From Pseudomonas cavernae (lineage in GTDB: Bacteria > Pseudomonadota > Gammaproteobacteria > Pseudomonadales > Pseudomonadaceae): a DNA stretch of 64,000 nt. The stretch is from contig NZ_CP032419.1 in NCBI RefSeq assembly GCF_003595175.1, positions 2,914,001 to 2,978,000 on the forward strand. Direction: 5' to 3'. The notes under the pieces were generated by a model that ran no database searches, was not told the DNA's origin, and saw only the letters and a list, made by a program, of their open reading frames with translations. Shown one piece after another: positions 35,579 to 46,700 of the stretch. A program made the position numbers and the translations under genes. Within the stretch, counting starts at the first letter, position 1. The number at the start of each line of letters is the position of its first letter.

Positions 35579-36318
35579 CTAGCTTGGGATAACAGCATCT
35601 ACGAACCTTTTTCTGCCCTTGCACTTGCTGGACAGCATTTCGGCTAACCGTTGCTTGGCCTGAGGCTCGCCATCCACAATCCGCACGCCTGACGTCCATG
35701 CGCGCATTCGCGTAACAAAATTCACTAGGCCTTTCTGGTCCGCATGGAACGAATAGCCACCTATGGTATGGACTTGAGCCCGGATGTCATAGCGTTGTTC
35801 GTCCAGTACCACGTAACCGCCGATCGGGCCGTAGGCTTGGAACCCAGCCTGGCGTAAGAGCACATTGTGTCGCAGGTCGTGCCGCATGGCTTTCAGATAA
35901 TTGACGATTCGGCCGCTGCTGCACATTCCGTTCCCTCCAACGACGATGACCGAACGAGCGATTTTCATCTGATGGCGAACCATCTTCACATACGCTTGAT
36001 GGCTGTCGCCGGTTAACAACTGCTCGAAGCCCAGCGGGCTGCGGCCTTGTTTGACCCGCTTTAACGCCTTTTTATCCCAAAGGGTATAGGCCCGGCGTGG
36101 TCAATGCGGGCATGGGTGGCGATCAATGCCTTGACCGTATCCAGGGGAGATTCGATAGCCAGGCGATCGACGCCGGATCTGCCGTTAGCGGAGGTTTCCG
36201 TGCTCTGGAACAGACCGTAATCGATCAACAGGCTGTGCTGGGCATCAATCAGGAGTTGGCGGCAGGAGCCAATCACGCCACCCTTGGCGCTATGGTGCAG
36301 GATGCCAGAGTATGACAT
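35579..36318 (-). pseudogene. Decayed MBL-fold beta-CASP metallo-hydrolase gene
   Basis: Two pieces of one family in different frames. The N-terminal piece (36318-36061) starts MSYSGILHHSAKGGVIGSC and reaches ATHARIDHAGPIPFG, where the metal motif HxHxDH has Arg for its second His; it then hits a stop. The C-terminal piece is open from about 36060, reading KALKRVKQGRSPLGFEQLLTGDSH, to 35579 and carries VVGGNGMCSSGRIVNYL and IGGYSFHADQKGL, typical of the Ysh1/RNase J-like beta-CASP group. The middle of the metallo-lactamase domain, roughly 200 residues in full-length relatives, is missing. It was once an RNA-processing-type hydrolase next to the O-antigen genes; now non-functional. Confidence 0.82.
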
Positions 36319-36412
36319 TGAGCTAGTCCCTTTACTTCTGCTTCACTATCCACAACTCCAACTGTGGACTTTTCATCCTGATTTTTCAGGGAAAGCCCTC
36401 TTGCTGGGATGT

Positions 36413-37465
36413 TTAGGCTGCGGCTGAACGTTTTTTGAGCATCAGACGAATCAGAGCGATGAAGAGACCAAGCATGCCGCCAAGAACAGCACCGAGCGCC
36501 AGAATCAATGCCTTCTTGGGCTTGATGGGGTCATCAGGAATTTCGGTCTCACCATCCTGACGGAAGACAGCAACCTTTGCGGGATCTGCCTGCATGTTGG
36601 TGTATCGGTCGTACGCCTCCTCGAGATTACGCAGCTCGGGGATGAAGGGATCATCCGAAGTACGCCCTTCCAGCTCCTTCAGCTCTGCGCGCAGCGCCTT
36701 AGCACCGCGCATATAGGTCAGACCACCCGCCATGAATGCAGAAATTTGTTCTGCGTCTTGCCCACCGATGACAGGCGGATTCTCTAGCCCTATCGCCTCA
36801 GCCACTTTCAGCGACTCTTTGAGCTGGGTGATTCGGTCTTCTCGACGAGTCTTGGCAGCAACCCGCAAGGATTTGATGTGCTGCTGGAGGCCAGAGCCAA
36901 TCACTTCGATCTCGCGACGGGCGTTCTCCAAAACCTCATCGCGCGATTGCTTGCTCACCTCGTCTATATAGCGTTTAGCCCATTCGACAGCCAGAGCGGG
37001 GTCGTGGCTTTGCACCACCAGTGAATAACGTTCTGGCTGAACCTTATCCGGAGCCTTGATGCTGAAAGCCTTACCAAAGCGTTCGTAAAGTCGATCCTGC
37101 GATCCTTGGCGATCCTCTTCACTTAGCGAGGGCAAATAGACCGTCTTGAAGAAGCGACGGGTGGCTTCTTCTGCCTGCAGGTTACGGGTGAATACTGCAT
37201 AGACTCTATCCACTGTGAATAGCTCGAGCCCGCTCTCTCTGCGCCCCAGGTTAAGCCCTGCAATATTGCTCAACGATGGCGGCAACAAATAGGTTCGCGA
37301 CTCGTACACAGGCTTGCTAAGAAAGGCATATCCGGCAGCGCATGCGGTTGCCAGAACGGTCACCAGCACAATCAGCCACCTTTGCCTCCAGAGGTCTTGC
37401 AGAAGCTCGACCAGATCAATTTCATCATTCCTGTGCGCGTCGCGAGGGTAAGCATTATCAGTCAC
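36413..37465 (-). CDS. wzz: O-antigen chain-length determinant Wzz
   Basis: A 350-residue inner-membrane protein that sets O-antigen modal length in concert with Wzy. N-terminal helix at about 32-52 (RWLIVLVTVLATACAAGYAFL) after IDLVELLQDLWRQ; large periplasmic helical domain with a coiled region (about 170-290); C-terminal helix in the Pro-rich region DDPIKPKKALILALGAVLGGMLGLFIALI (about 315-343). Length and layout are normal. It is the first gene of the cluster in transcription order. Downstream is the decayed MBL gene and then rmlB. Confidence 0.93.
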   Translation of the reverse strand: MTDNAYPRDAHRNDEIDLVELLQDLWRQRWLIVLVTVLATACAAGYAFLSKPVYESRTYLLPPSLSNIAGLNLGRRESGLELFTVDRVYAVFTRNLQAEEATRRFFKTVYLPSLSEEDRQGSQDRLYERFGKAFSIKAPDKVQPERYSLVVQSHDPALAVEWAKRYIDEVSKQSRDEVLENARREIEVIGSGLQQHIKSLRVAAKTRREDRITQLKESLKVAEAIGLENPPVIGGQDAEQISAFMAGGLTYMRGAKALRAELKELEGRTSDDPFIPELRNLEEAYDRYTNMQADPAKVAVFRQDGETEIPDDPIKPKKALILALGAVLGGMLGLFIALIRLMLKKRSAAA

Positions 37466-37630
37466 AGTAGTTCCATCTCTATAAACTCATATGTATTGGC
37501 AACACAGCACAGCTAGCAGTCTGAAAACGCTGCATGATAGGGCAAAAACTGCTGCAGTTTGCCAAGTCACCACGACATTACAAGCCTTGACAGCTGCATG
37601 GCACCTCAGCTTCAGAGCCATCGGCGGAAT

Positions 37631-37669
37631 AAAAATGCGGTGTGGGGCGGCTAGTCGCCCCACACCGCA
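37631..37669 (-). terminator. Terminator of the larger RTX peroxidase gene
   Basis: A 14-bp perfect stem (TGCGGTGTGGGGCG at 37636-37649 with 37656-37669) has a 6-base loop and is followed on the minus strand by TTTTT. It insulates the peroxidase gene from wzz. Confidence 0.9.
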
Positions 37670-37703
37670 ATAGCTTATGCCTTGCTCCGCTTTGGTAGCC
37701 TCC

Positions 37704-40700
37704 TCATACCGCCAGGTTGAAGTCCGTCTGATCAACGGCCGCACTGCTGACACCGACAAGGCGAATAGAGTCCACCCCGATCCCAACCACCGTGTCCGCC
37801 CCGTCAGCCGTTATGCTCACGTTGGCAGCGAACGTCGCGCTGTTGATCCCCAGCCCCGCGATATTTAGCAAATCCTGCCCTCCATTTGGATTGGTGTCGA
37901 AGAAGCTTTGGATCGTATCGTTGCCGAAGCCCGCGGCAGCAAACACGAAGGTATCGTTGCCGAGGCCGCCGTTGAGCACGTCGTCGCCTGCTCCACCGGT
38001 GAGGGTGTCGTTACCCGCCCCCCCTCCGATCGTGTTGCCGAGCTCGTTGCCGGTGCCCACGAAGTTGCCGCTACCCTCGAAATACAGATGCTCGACATTG
38101 ACACCCAGTGTGTAGCTCGCGAGCGAGGTCCAGACCGAATCCGTGCCCAAACCTTCCCCCTCGGCCACCACGTCCCCGAGATCGGTGACTGCATAGGCAT
38201 CGTTGCCATCGCCACCGAACATCGTGTCGGCACCTCCGCCTCCGATGATGATGTCATGACCAGCACCACCGTTAAGTGTGTCGTTACCCGCCCACCCTAC
38301 GATCCTGTTGGAGAGCCCGTTGCCGATACCCTCGAAGTTGCCGCTACCCTCGAAATACAGATGCTCGACATTGGCACCCAGCATGTAGCTCGCGAGCGAG
38401 GTCCAGACCGAATCCGTGCCCAAACCTTCCCCCTCGGCCACCACGTCTCCGAGATCGGTGACTGCATAGGCATCGTTGCCATCGCCACCGAACATCGTGT
38501 CGGCACCTCCGCCTCCGATGATGATGTCATGACCAGCGCCACTGTTAAGTGTGTCGTTACCCGCCCACCCTACGATCCTGTTGGAGAGCCCGTTGCCGAT
38601 ACCCTCGAAGTTGCCGCTACCCTCGAAATACAGATGCTCGACATTGGCACCCAGCATGTAGCTCGCGAGCGAGGTCCAGACCGAATCCGTGCCCAAACCT
38701 TCCCCTTCGGCCACCACGTCTCCGAGATCGGTGACTGCATAGGCATCGTTGCCGGCTCCGCCGGTCATAGTGTCAGCTCCGTCGCCACCGATGATGATGT
38801 CGTTACCCGCTCCACCCACGATCTTGTTGGCGAGCGCGTTGCCGACCCCCGCGAAGTTGCCGCTACCCTCGAAATACAGATGCTCGACATTGGCACCCAG
38901 CGTGTAGCTCGCGAGCGAGGTCCAGAGCGAATCCGTGCCTTCACCGGGCAGCTCGATCACTACGTCTCCGAGATCGGTAACTGCATAGGCATCGTTGCCA
39001 TCGCCGCCGGCCATAGTATCGGCACCTGCGCCACCGATGATGATGTCGTCACCGCCCAGCCCCTGGATGTTGTCATCGAAGGCCGTACCGATGAGAGTTT
39101 CGTTCCCAGCGGTGCCGATGATTAGATCGCCGACCACCGTCGTTGGTGCGGAGAAGACCTGTTCCAGGTTGCCGGCGTTGTCGGTGAAAGTCGCGACGAC
39201 GCGCAGCTGCTGGCCGACCTGCGCCTGGGTGGGTGTGAAGGTCGGGCCTGTAGCGATGGGGGTAAAGATCGCGCCGCTACCCATTTGCCACTCATAGCTG
39301 AACCCAGCTGGAAGCCCGTCAGCGTCGGTGAACGCATTCGAAGCGGTCAGGAGCTGGCCTTCAGTCGGGCTCGTATCGCTGATCAGCACAGTTCCAACTG
39401 GCAGGGCGTTGACGGTGCCGGTGCCGAGCGGCGTGGTCGCCGCGGTCGGCGCCGAGAAGACCGTCTCGATGACCCCCTTGGCGTCCTGATAGACGGCCTT
39501 GACGCGCAGCACCAACCCATTGAGGTCCTCCGTTACCCTGAAGGTTGCACCCTCCGCGTGTACGTCTCCTAACCCAGTCGCCACGATGATGTCTTCAAAG
39601 ACGCCATCGCCGCGAACATCGGCCTGCCAGAAGAAGGCGATGGGGCCGGTGATCACACCGCCGGTAGCGGTATTGTCCGCATCAACCACGTTCGCGGCCG
39701 ACACCGTCAGCAGTTGGCCGACGGCCGGCGTGGGGTCATCGATCCTCACTGTGCCCAGCGGTTCGGCGTTCAAACCGCCGACAAGCACCTCCGACAGATC
39801 GTTGAACTGCAGCCTCTCGATGTTAGTCAGGCGGTCGGTGCCGTCGGCGCCGAGAACCAGGTTGCCATCGCCGTCGAGGAACTGGTGCGTGACGGTGATC
39901 ACGCCGTTCGCGTCAGGGAGGGAGATCACGTAGTTGGCGCGGACGTCAGAGAACACAGCGGTGTCGAAGTTGAAGCCGCCATTCCCAGCCAGGATCTCAC
40001 GGACGATGACGAGCTGGCCGGGGTTTATGGTGCCTGCGAAGATGTCCGCTTGGAGCTCGGTCATGCTGTTGGCACTGCGGATCTCGGCGCCGGTTCCATC
40101 CGCATTCGCACGCACGCTGATGCGCACGTTCAGCCACTGGTCGCCGTCGATCAGGTCGTCACCGCCATTGCCTTGAATCAGGTCGCTGCCGTTACCGCCG
40201 AGGATGAGATTGCCGGCGCTGAACGAGGTCACGGGCGCCCCTATCCTCTGGTCGAGGAACGCCTGCAGACCATTGATCAGGCCGATATTGGTCAGCACGC
40301 TGCCCGTGAAGCCGGAGGCGGCGATCGCGGCCGCGTCGGCATCATCGCCCTGCAGGATATCGCTGAACGCCGATCCCGACAGGCCTTCCACCGATTCGTA
40401 ACGGGCCAGAACCGCCCCGTTCGACGGCGGCACTGGCGTTTCATCGAAGGCACGCAGGCGCAGGTCGACGGTCGCGCCGTCTGGATCGTCCTTGAATACC
40501 GCCCAGTCGAAGCCGGAGGCGCCAATATAGCGGTCTACCGTGCCGCCGTTGCCGACCATGATGTCGTCGCCGCCTTCACCCATCATCCTGTCGGCTACAG
40601 AATCGCCGATGAAGACGTCATGGCCGATGATCGAGTCCAGCCCGCGGGTGTCGAAGTTCTCGCCGGCACTGCCATCGGCCATGCCGTGCTCGATCCAGTC

Positions 40701-43700
40701 GTCGCCTTCGTTGCCGAACAACATTTCGACCGGTTTAACGCCGAAGATGAAGTCGTTGCCCGTGCCGCCGAAGGCCTCCCCTTCATCCGCACCGTTGAGG
40801 ATGAAGTCGTTGCCGAAACCGCCGAGGATCAGGTCGATGCCGTTGCCGCCATGGATGGCGTCGTTGCCGTCGCCGCCCTGCAGGTTATCGTCGCCACCCT
40901 TGTCGGTGATGATGTCGTCGCCGGCGCCGCCGAGGATCATGTCGTTGCCGTCGCCGCCCTCGAGCCGGTCGTTACCGGCGTCGCCATACAGCGTATCGTC
41001 GCCGATGCTGGCGATGATGATGTCATTGCCGCTAGGGTTGGCGAGGTTACCTGGATTCGTGCCGCCGAGGACCACGTGGTCTTCGCCGGTGTAGCGCAGG
41101 TAGTTGGTATCGGCACCCGCCGTCGCCGGATTATCCCGAATCACCAGCGGCGTGAAGAGGCTGCCGCCGAGCGGATCGGCATTGGGAGCAACAATGTCGT
41201 CGAGCCCCTCATTAACCGGTGTAGTGGGATCGTCCCCCAGAATACCGTCCGCACCAGGCAGAACCACATCCGCGTTGAACTGCTTGCTCTGGTCGACCTC
41301 GAGGATAAAGCCCGGTGTCGAGAACACGTCACCAGGGAGGCGTGTCACATCGGTGTTGGCCATGATCAGCTTGGCGAACGAGTTGTTCTCCAACTCGGTG
41401 AGGAAGTTCAGCCCCGCGGTGCGCTCCAGGTAGTAGAAGCGGTCGCCGTTCTGCAGCTTCTCCATCTGGTTCTCGAACACGAAGTTGAAGGTCGAGCCGA
41501 GCAGGCCACCGAACGGCATCTGCCGCTCGGCGAGGCCGCCGACCCAGAGGTCGATGTCGTCGAGGCCGGTGATGGATACGTTCCTGATGTCATCGGCCGT
41601 ACCAAGGTCGCCGTCCGTGCCCGGCAACGTGACATTGGCGTAGCTGCCCGTGCTATTGAGGAAGGCGATCCGATCCGCATTATCCGCTACGAACGTCCTC
41701 TCTACGCCGCCGACGCCCCCGGCATTGATCACGGCGCTGCCACCCAGAACCAAAGCGGTGGCTATTGCGCGCTTCTCTGCGAGCGTATCGACGTCGGTGG
41801 CCAAGAGCTCAGCATGCCTGCCATAGGCCGCGATGAAATTGATCACCGAGGATTCGTGCTTCAGGTTCATCGCGAGGTCGACCCAGCTCTCGTACGGCTT
41901 GAGCTGGCTGTCGCCGGTGGCGGCGTAGAATTCCTTACGCGCCTCGTTGAGCGACGGCACGCCGGTATCGCGACCACGCATCAGGTTGATGGTCGGCAGA
42001 TCGAGCGGCAGCCCCAGGAGGTTGTTGCGTAGCGCCTCGGTGACGAACTCGTCGATCTCGTTGGCGGTCTGCCGGGTCATGCCGCGCACGATGGCGCCGG
42101 CGGCCTGATCGGCGGTCAACGCGCCATCATTATTGAACGCGACCGGGTTGAGGAAGGCCTGGATCAGGCCGATATCACTCGACACGAAGTTGGGATCGAG
42201 GCGATCCACCGTCTCGGTCAGCATCGAGTGGCCGAAGCGATACACGACATGGGCAAACTCGGCGACGATCGCCGGGTTGATCGTCGTGTCGTAGCCCTGG
42301 CCTTCGCCGAGGAATACGTCGACTTGCGGCTGGACCTTGCGGGCGAACTCCTCGAACACCAAGTGCTGGTACTGCATCTCGGTGCTAAAACGCGCGGCCT
42401 GGAACAGACGTTCACCGTTCCAATTGAGGGCGGCGATCTCTGCAGGCGTGGTCGGGAGCACAGTGATGTCGGTCAGCAGCCACTGATTGATGAAGGCGAC
42501 ATCGTTGCTGGCGATGACCACATCTTTGGTGTGCTGGACCATCCGGTTGTGCTCGGAGTGGAACACATGGTGGACCGAGGTCAGGCCGATGTTCTCGTTA
42601 CCGCGGCCATCGCCGGTGATGAAGTGGCGATCGAGCAGCTCGTTGTCATAGGTGGTTGGGTCATTGTCATCGCCAATGACGCCGTCCGCATCGGCGGTCA
42701 AGAGCGCCCCAGTCGTCGAGCTGCGTGGGTTGGCGCTATGCGCGATGTCGTCGAGGAAGGCGTGGTTGGTGCGCACGACGTTCCCGGGCACCGCCAGGCC
42801 TCCGGCGACACCTTCGACGAAGGCCGGATTTCCTCCCGTCACAAACTGGGCGAAGCCATTCGCGCCAGGGATGAACTTGCCATAGGCATCAGTCACCAGC
42901 ATCGGTAGGTTGGTAACGTCCGCGTCGGTGAGCTGGATGCCAAGCATCAAGGCCTGCGCCTTGACATTCGCCCAGGTCGGTAGACCGCCATCGGTGCCGT
43001 CGAGCAACTGGCCAGTCGCAACGGGCCGCCCGTTCGCGTCGAGCGCATACTCCCGCAGGAACACCTGGTGCGAGGAGTGCGAGGTGTAGGTCTGGTTCTG
43101 GTCGACGAAGGGCGTGGTCTGGTTGTTCTGGAAATGGACGTCGTCCGCCGTACCCAACTGCCCATCGTCACCGGCACTAACCAGCGTATTGGTGGCCCGC
43201 GTCAGCAGCATGAAGTTGGTCTGGCCGCCCGGAACGAACAGCGGATCGTCAGGTTGCAGCGGGACAAAAATCACACCGTTGCCACCTTTGTTGACGAGGT
43301 CGAGGCCGTGGTCGAAGAACTGGCCGAAGAGGGTGAACCAGCTGTTGAACCCTGCCGACAGGCCCGCGTCCGGCGCGGTGTTGGGGATAAACAGTGGCTG
43401 GCCGGCTGGGATGGCGACACCGTTGAGGTCCAGCAGAACACCGTTAGCGTCCAGGGTACCCAGCCCTGCGGCGACGAAGGCCTCCACAGCCACTGGGTTG
43501 CTGATGGTCTGATCGACGATCAGGTTGCTGATGATGCGCGGGTCCGCGTCGACGACGTCAGTGGTAGAGGCGTAGTTGGTATTGGTCAACACCCCGCCAG
43601 GAGCCGGTCCGTTCAGATCGATGGTGTCGCCGTCCTGGTCATTGCGGAACTGCTGATCCAGCAACTGCGGGAAGTCCTGATCCGCCGCGCCGAAGTCGGT

Positions 43701-46700
43701 CTGCCCCTGAACCAGGTTGTTGAACGTCCCATCCACCGTGCGCAGGCCGAACGGCAGGCGTGAGTTCGCGATAGAGCCGAGGACATTACCGTCCGGATGG
43801 TTCTCCGAGATCAGAATCTGATCGAGAATGAACTGCAGGTCGGCGCGGATCAGGTGGAGGCCACCGCCGGGGCTGACGACTGGACTCTCGGCTGGAATAG
43901 CTGGTGCGGCTGGGGGGGCGACAAAGTTTGCCACGGTGGAGTCAGAGAACACCTGCTCCAGCACGCCAGTGTCGTCCTGGTAGACGATTCTGGCGCGCAC
44001 CGCCAACCCATCGAGGTCGGGTGTGACGCGGAAGGTGTTGCCGAGCTGGGTCGCGGGGTTGCCGCCGCCGAGCGCTACGATGTCCGTGAAGACGCCTGAC
44101 GCGGGGACCAACTCGACCTGCCAGACGAAGGTGATGGGGCTTCCGGTTATCGTTCCTGTTGGATTGCTCAGGAGATCAATATTGTCTGCGTCCCTGACAC
44201 CCGCCGCCGACGCGGTCAACACGCCCGCGATTTGGCTGATGCTCAGCGCGCCTGTTGGGTCATTGTTGGCCCCGACGGACCCGAGCAGAGTTTCCGACTG
44301 ATCGGCGAACTGCAGCCGCTCGACGTTGACGAGACGGTCGACGCCGTCGTCGCCAGGAGTGACGACGCCATTTGCGTCGACCAGGCGGTGCGTGACGGTG
44401 GTCACGCCGCCCACGGTGTCCACGTCGTAGTTGGCGCGGACATCGGAGAACATCGCCGTGTCGAAGGAGTTACCAGGCGCCGTCAGGATTTCACGGACGA
44501 TGCTGAGCTGGCTGGGTTTGATCTCGCCCGACAGCATGTAGGGCACCAACTCAGTCAGGCTTTCGACGCTGGTGATGGGAGGTCGACCATCCGTAGGCGC
44601 GTGGCCAGTCACTGCGATGCGTACGTTGAGCCATTTGTCGCCGTCGATCAGGTCGTCGCCGCCTCGGCCCTCGAGGATGTCGCTGCCGCCGCCGCCGAGG
44701 ATGATGTTACCGGAGCCGAACGAGGCATTGGGCGGCAGCGCCACCACCCCTAAGGCCTGCTCAAGGAAGTCCCGCAGGCCTATGATGCGGTCGATGCCGG
44801 CAGCGTTGAGCGTGCTGTCCTGCGCATCGCCGGTGCCGATCTCGGCCGCGTCGGCATCATCGCCGCGCAGCACGTCGCTCTCCGCCGAGCCCGACAGGCC
44901 TTCCACCTGGGCGAAGCGGTCGAGGATGCCCTGGTTCGACGCCGCCACCGGCGGTTCGATCAAGTCGTTGACCAGCAGGTCTGCAGTGACACCAAGCTGA
45001 TCAGCCTCGTAGCTGGCCCAGTCGAAGCCGCCGCCGCCGCCGAAATGGTCCTCGCCGTCGGAGAAGACCATGATGTCGTCACCGCCTTCGCCGTCCGCCT
45101 CATCGAAGCCGCCGCCGGTGATAAAGACGTCATGGCCGAGGATCGTGCCGGCCTCTTGCGGGTCGAAGTTGTCGCCGCCGGCGCCATCCGAGGTGCCGAT
45201 CTCGATCCAGTCGTCGCCTTCGTTGCCGAAGGTGGGCAGGTTCATCTGCGCGCCGAGGATGAAGTCGTTGCCCTGGCCGCCGAAGGTCTCGGAAACGTCC
45301 TCGCCGGTGATGATGAAGTCACTGCCATCGCCGCCGAGGATCAGGTTGAAGCCGTTGCCGCCGTGGATGACATCGTCGCCGGCATTGCCCTTCAGGGTAT
45401 CGTCGCCGCCCATGTCGGTGATGATGTCGTCACCGGCGCCGCCTTCGATGTTGTCGTTGCCGTCGCCACCTTCGAGCCTGTCATTGCCGCCATCGCCCCA
45501 GAGCGTGTCGTCGCCCTCGCTGGCGATGAGGATGTCATCGCCGCTGGGGTTCGCGAGGTTACCTGGATTCGTGCCGCCGAGAACAACATGCTGGTCGCCG
45601 GTGTAGCGCAGGTAGTTGGTGTCGAGGCCCGCCGTAGCGGGGTTGTCGCGAATCACCAGCGGAACGAGGGCGCTGCCGCCCAGAGGATCGGAGTTGTTGG
45701 CAAGGCCGTCCGCGCCGGCAACATCGTCGCCGTTGCCCTGAATGCCGTCCAGGCCCGCTTCGTTCAGACCGGTGAACTGTTTGGTCGGGTCAACTTCGAG
45801 GATGAAGCCTGGCGTCGAGAAGATGTCGGCCGGCAGGTGGGTTGCGTTGGAGTTGAGCATCACCAGTTTGGCGAACGAGTTGTTCTCCATCTCGGTGAGG
45901 AAGTTCAGCCCGGCGAGACGGGACAGGTAGTAGAAGCGGTCGCCGTTTTGCAGCGCCTCCATCTGCGTCTCGAAGACGAAGCTGAAGGTCGAGCCGAGCA
46001 TGCCGCCGAAGGGCATGATCTTCTCGGCCAAGCCACCGACCCACAGGTCAATCAGGTTCAGGCCAGTCTCCACGCCAGTCCAGGTGCCGGTGCCGTTGAG
46101 GAAGGCCACGCTATCCGCCGGCGCGCCGGCGGTGCCGAACACGATGGCAAAAGCCGCCGCGCGCTTGCCCGCCAGCGTCGTCTCGCTGGTGATGCTGCTG
46201 TGCGTGCCATAGGCGGCGATGAAATTGACGATCGACAGTTCGTTCTTCAGGTTTTGCGCGAGGTCGACCCAACTGGTGTAGGGCTTCAGCTGGCTGTCGC
46301 TGGTCATCGCATAGAACTGTGCGCGGGCCTCGTTCAGGGTGGGCAGGCCGGTATCGCGACCACGGGCGATGTTGAGCGCGGGCAGGTCGAGCGGCAGGCC
46401 CAGCAAATTGTTGCGCAGCGCTTCGGTCACGAACTCGTCGATCTCGTTGCCCTGTTGCCGGGTCAGGCCACGCACCAGAGCACCCGCGGCAATATCGGCG
46501 TCGACGCCCGTGGGATTAAACTCCAGCGGATTGAGGAAGGCCTCGATCAGGCCGATCTCACTAGAAGCAAATTCCGGGCTCAGGCGATCGACGGTTTCCA
46601 GCAGCATCGAGTGCCCCAAGCGGTACACCGCATGGGCGAACTCGGCGACGATGGCCGGATCGATGGTGGTATCGAAGCCTTCCGGGGCCAGGAAGACATC

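Noticed and set aside
37865..39030. Regularly spaced near-identical repeats that might suggest a CRISPR array
   Set aside because: The unit is 246-273 bp, in frame and encodes RTX nonapeptides; there are no short repeats with unique spacers and no cas genes.
39714..42032. Long plus-strand frames opposite the larger peroxidase gene
   Set aside because: Same shadow effect; the minus-strand frame has catalytic motifs and RTX repeats.
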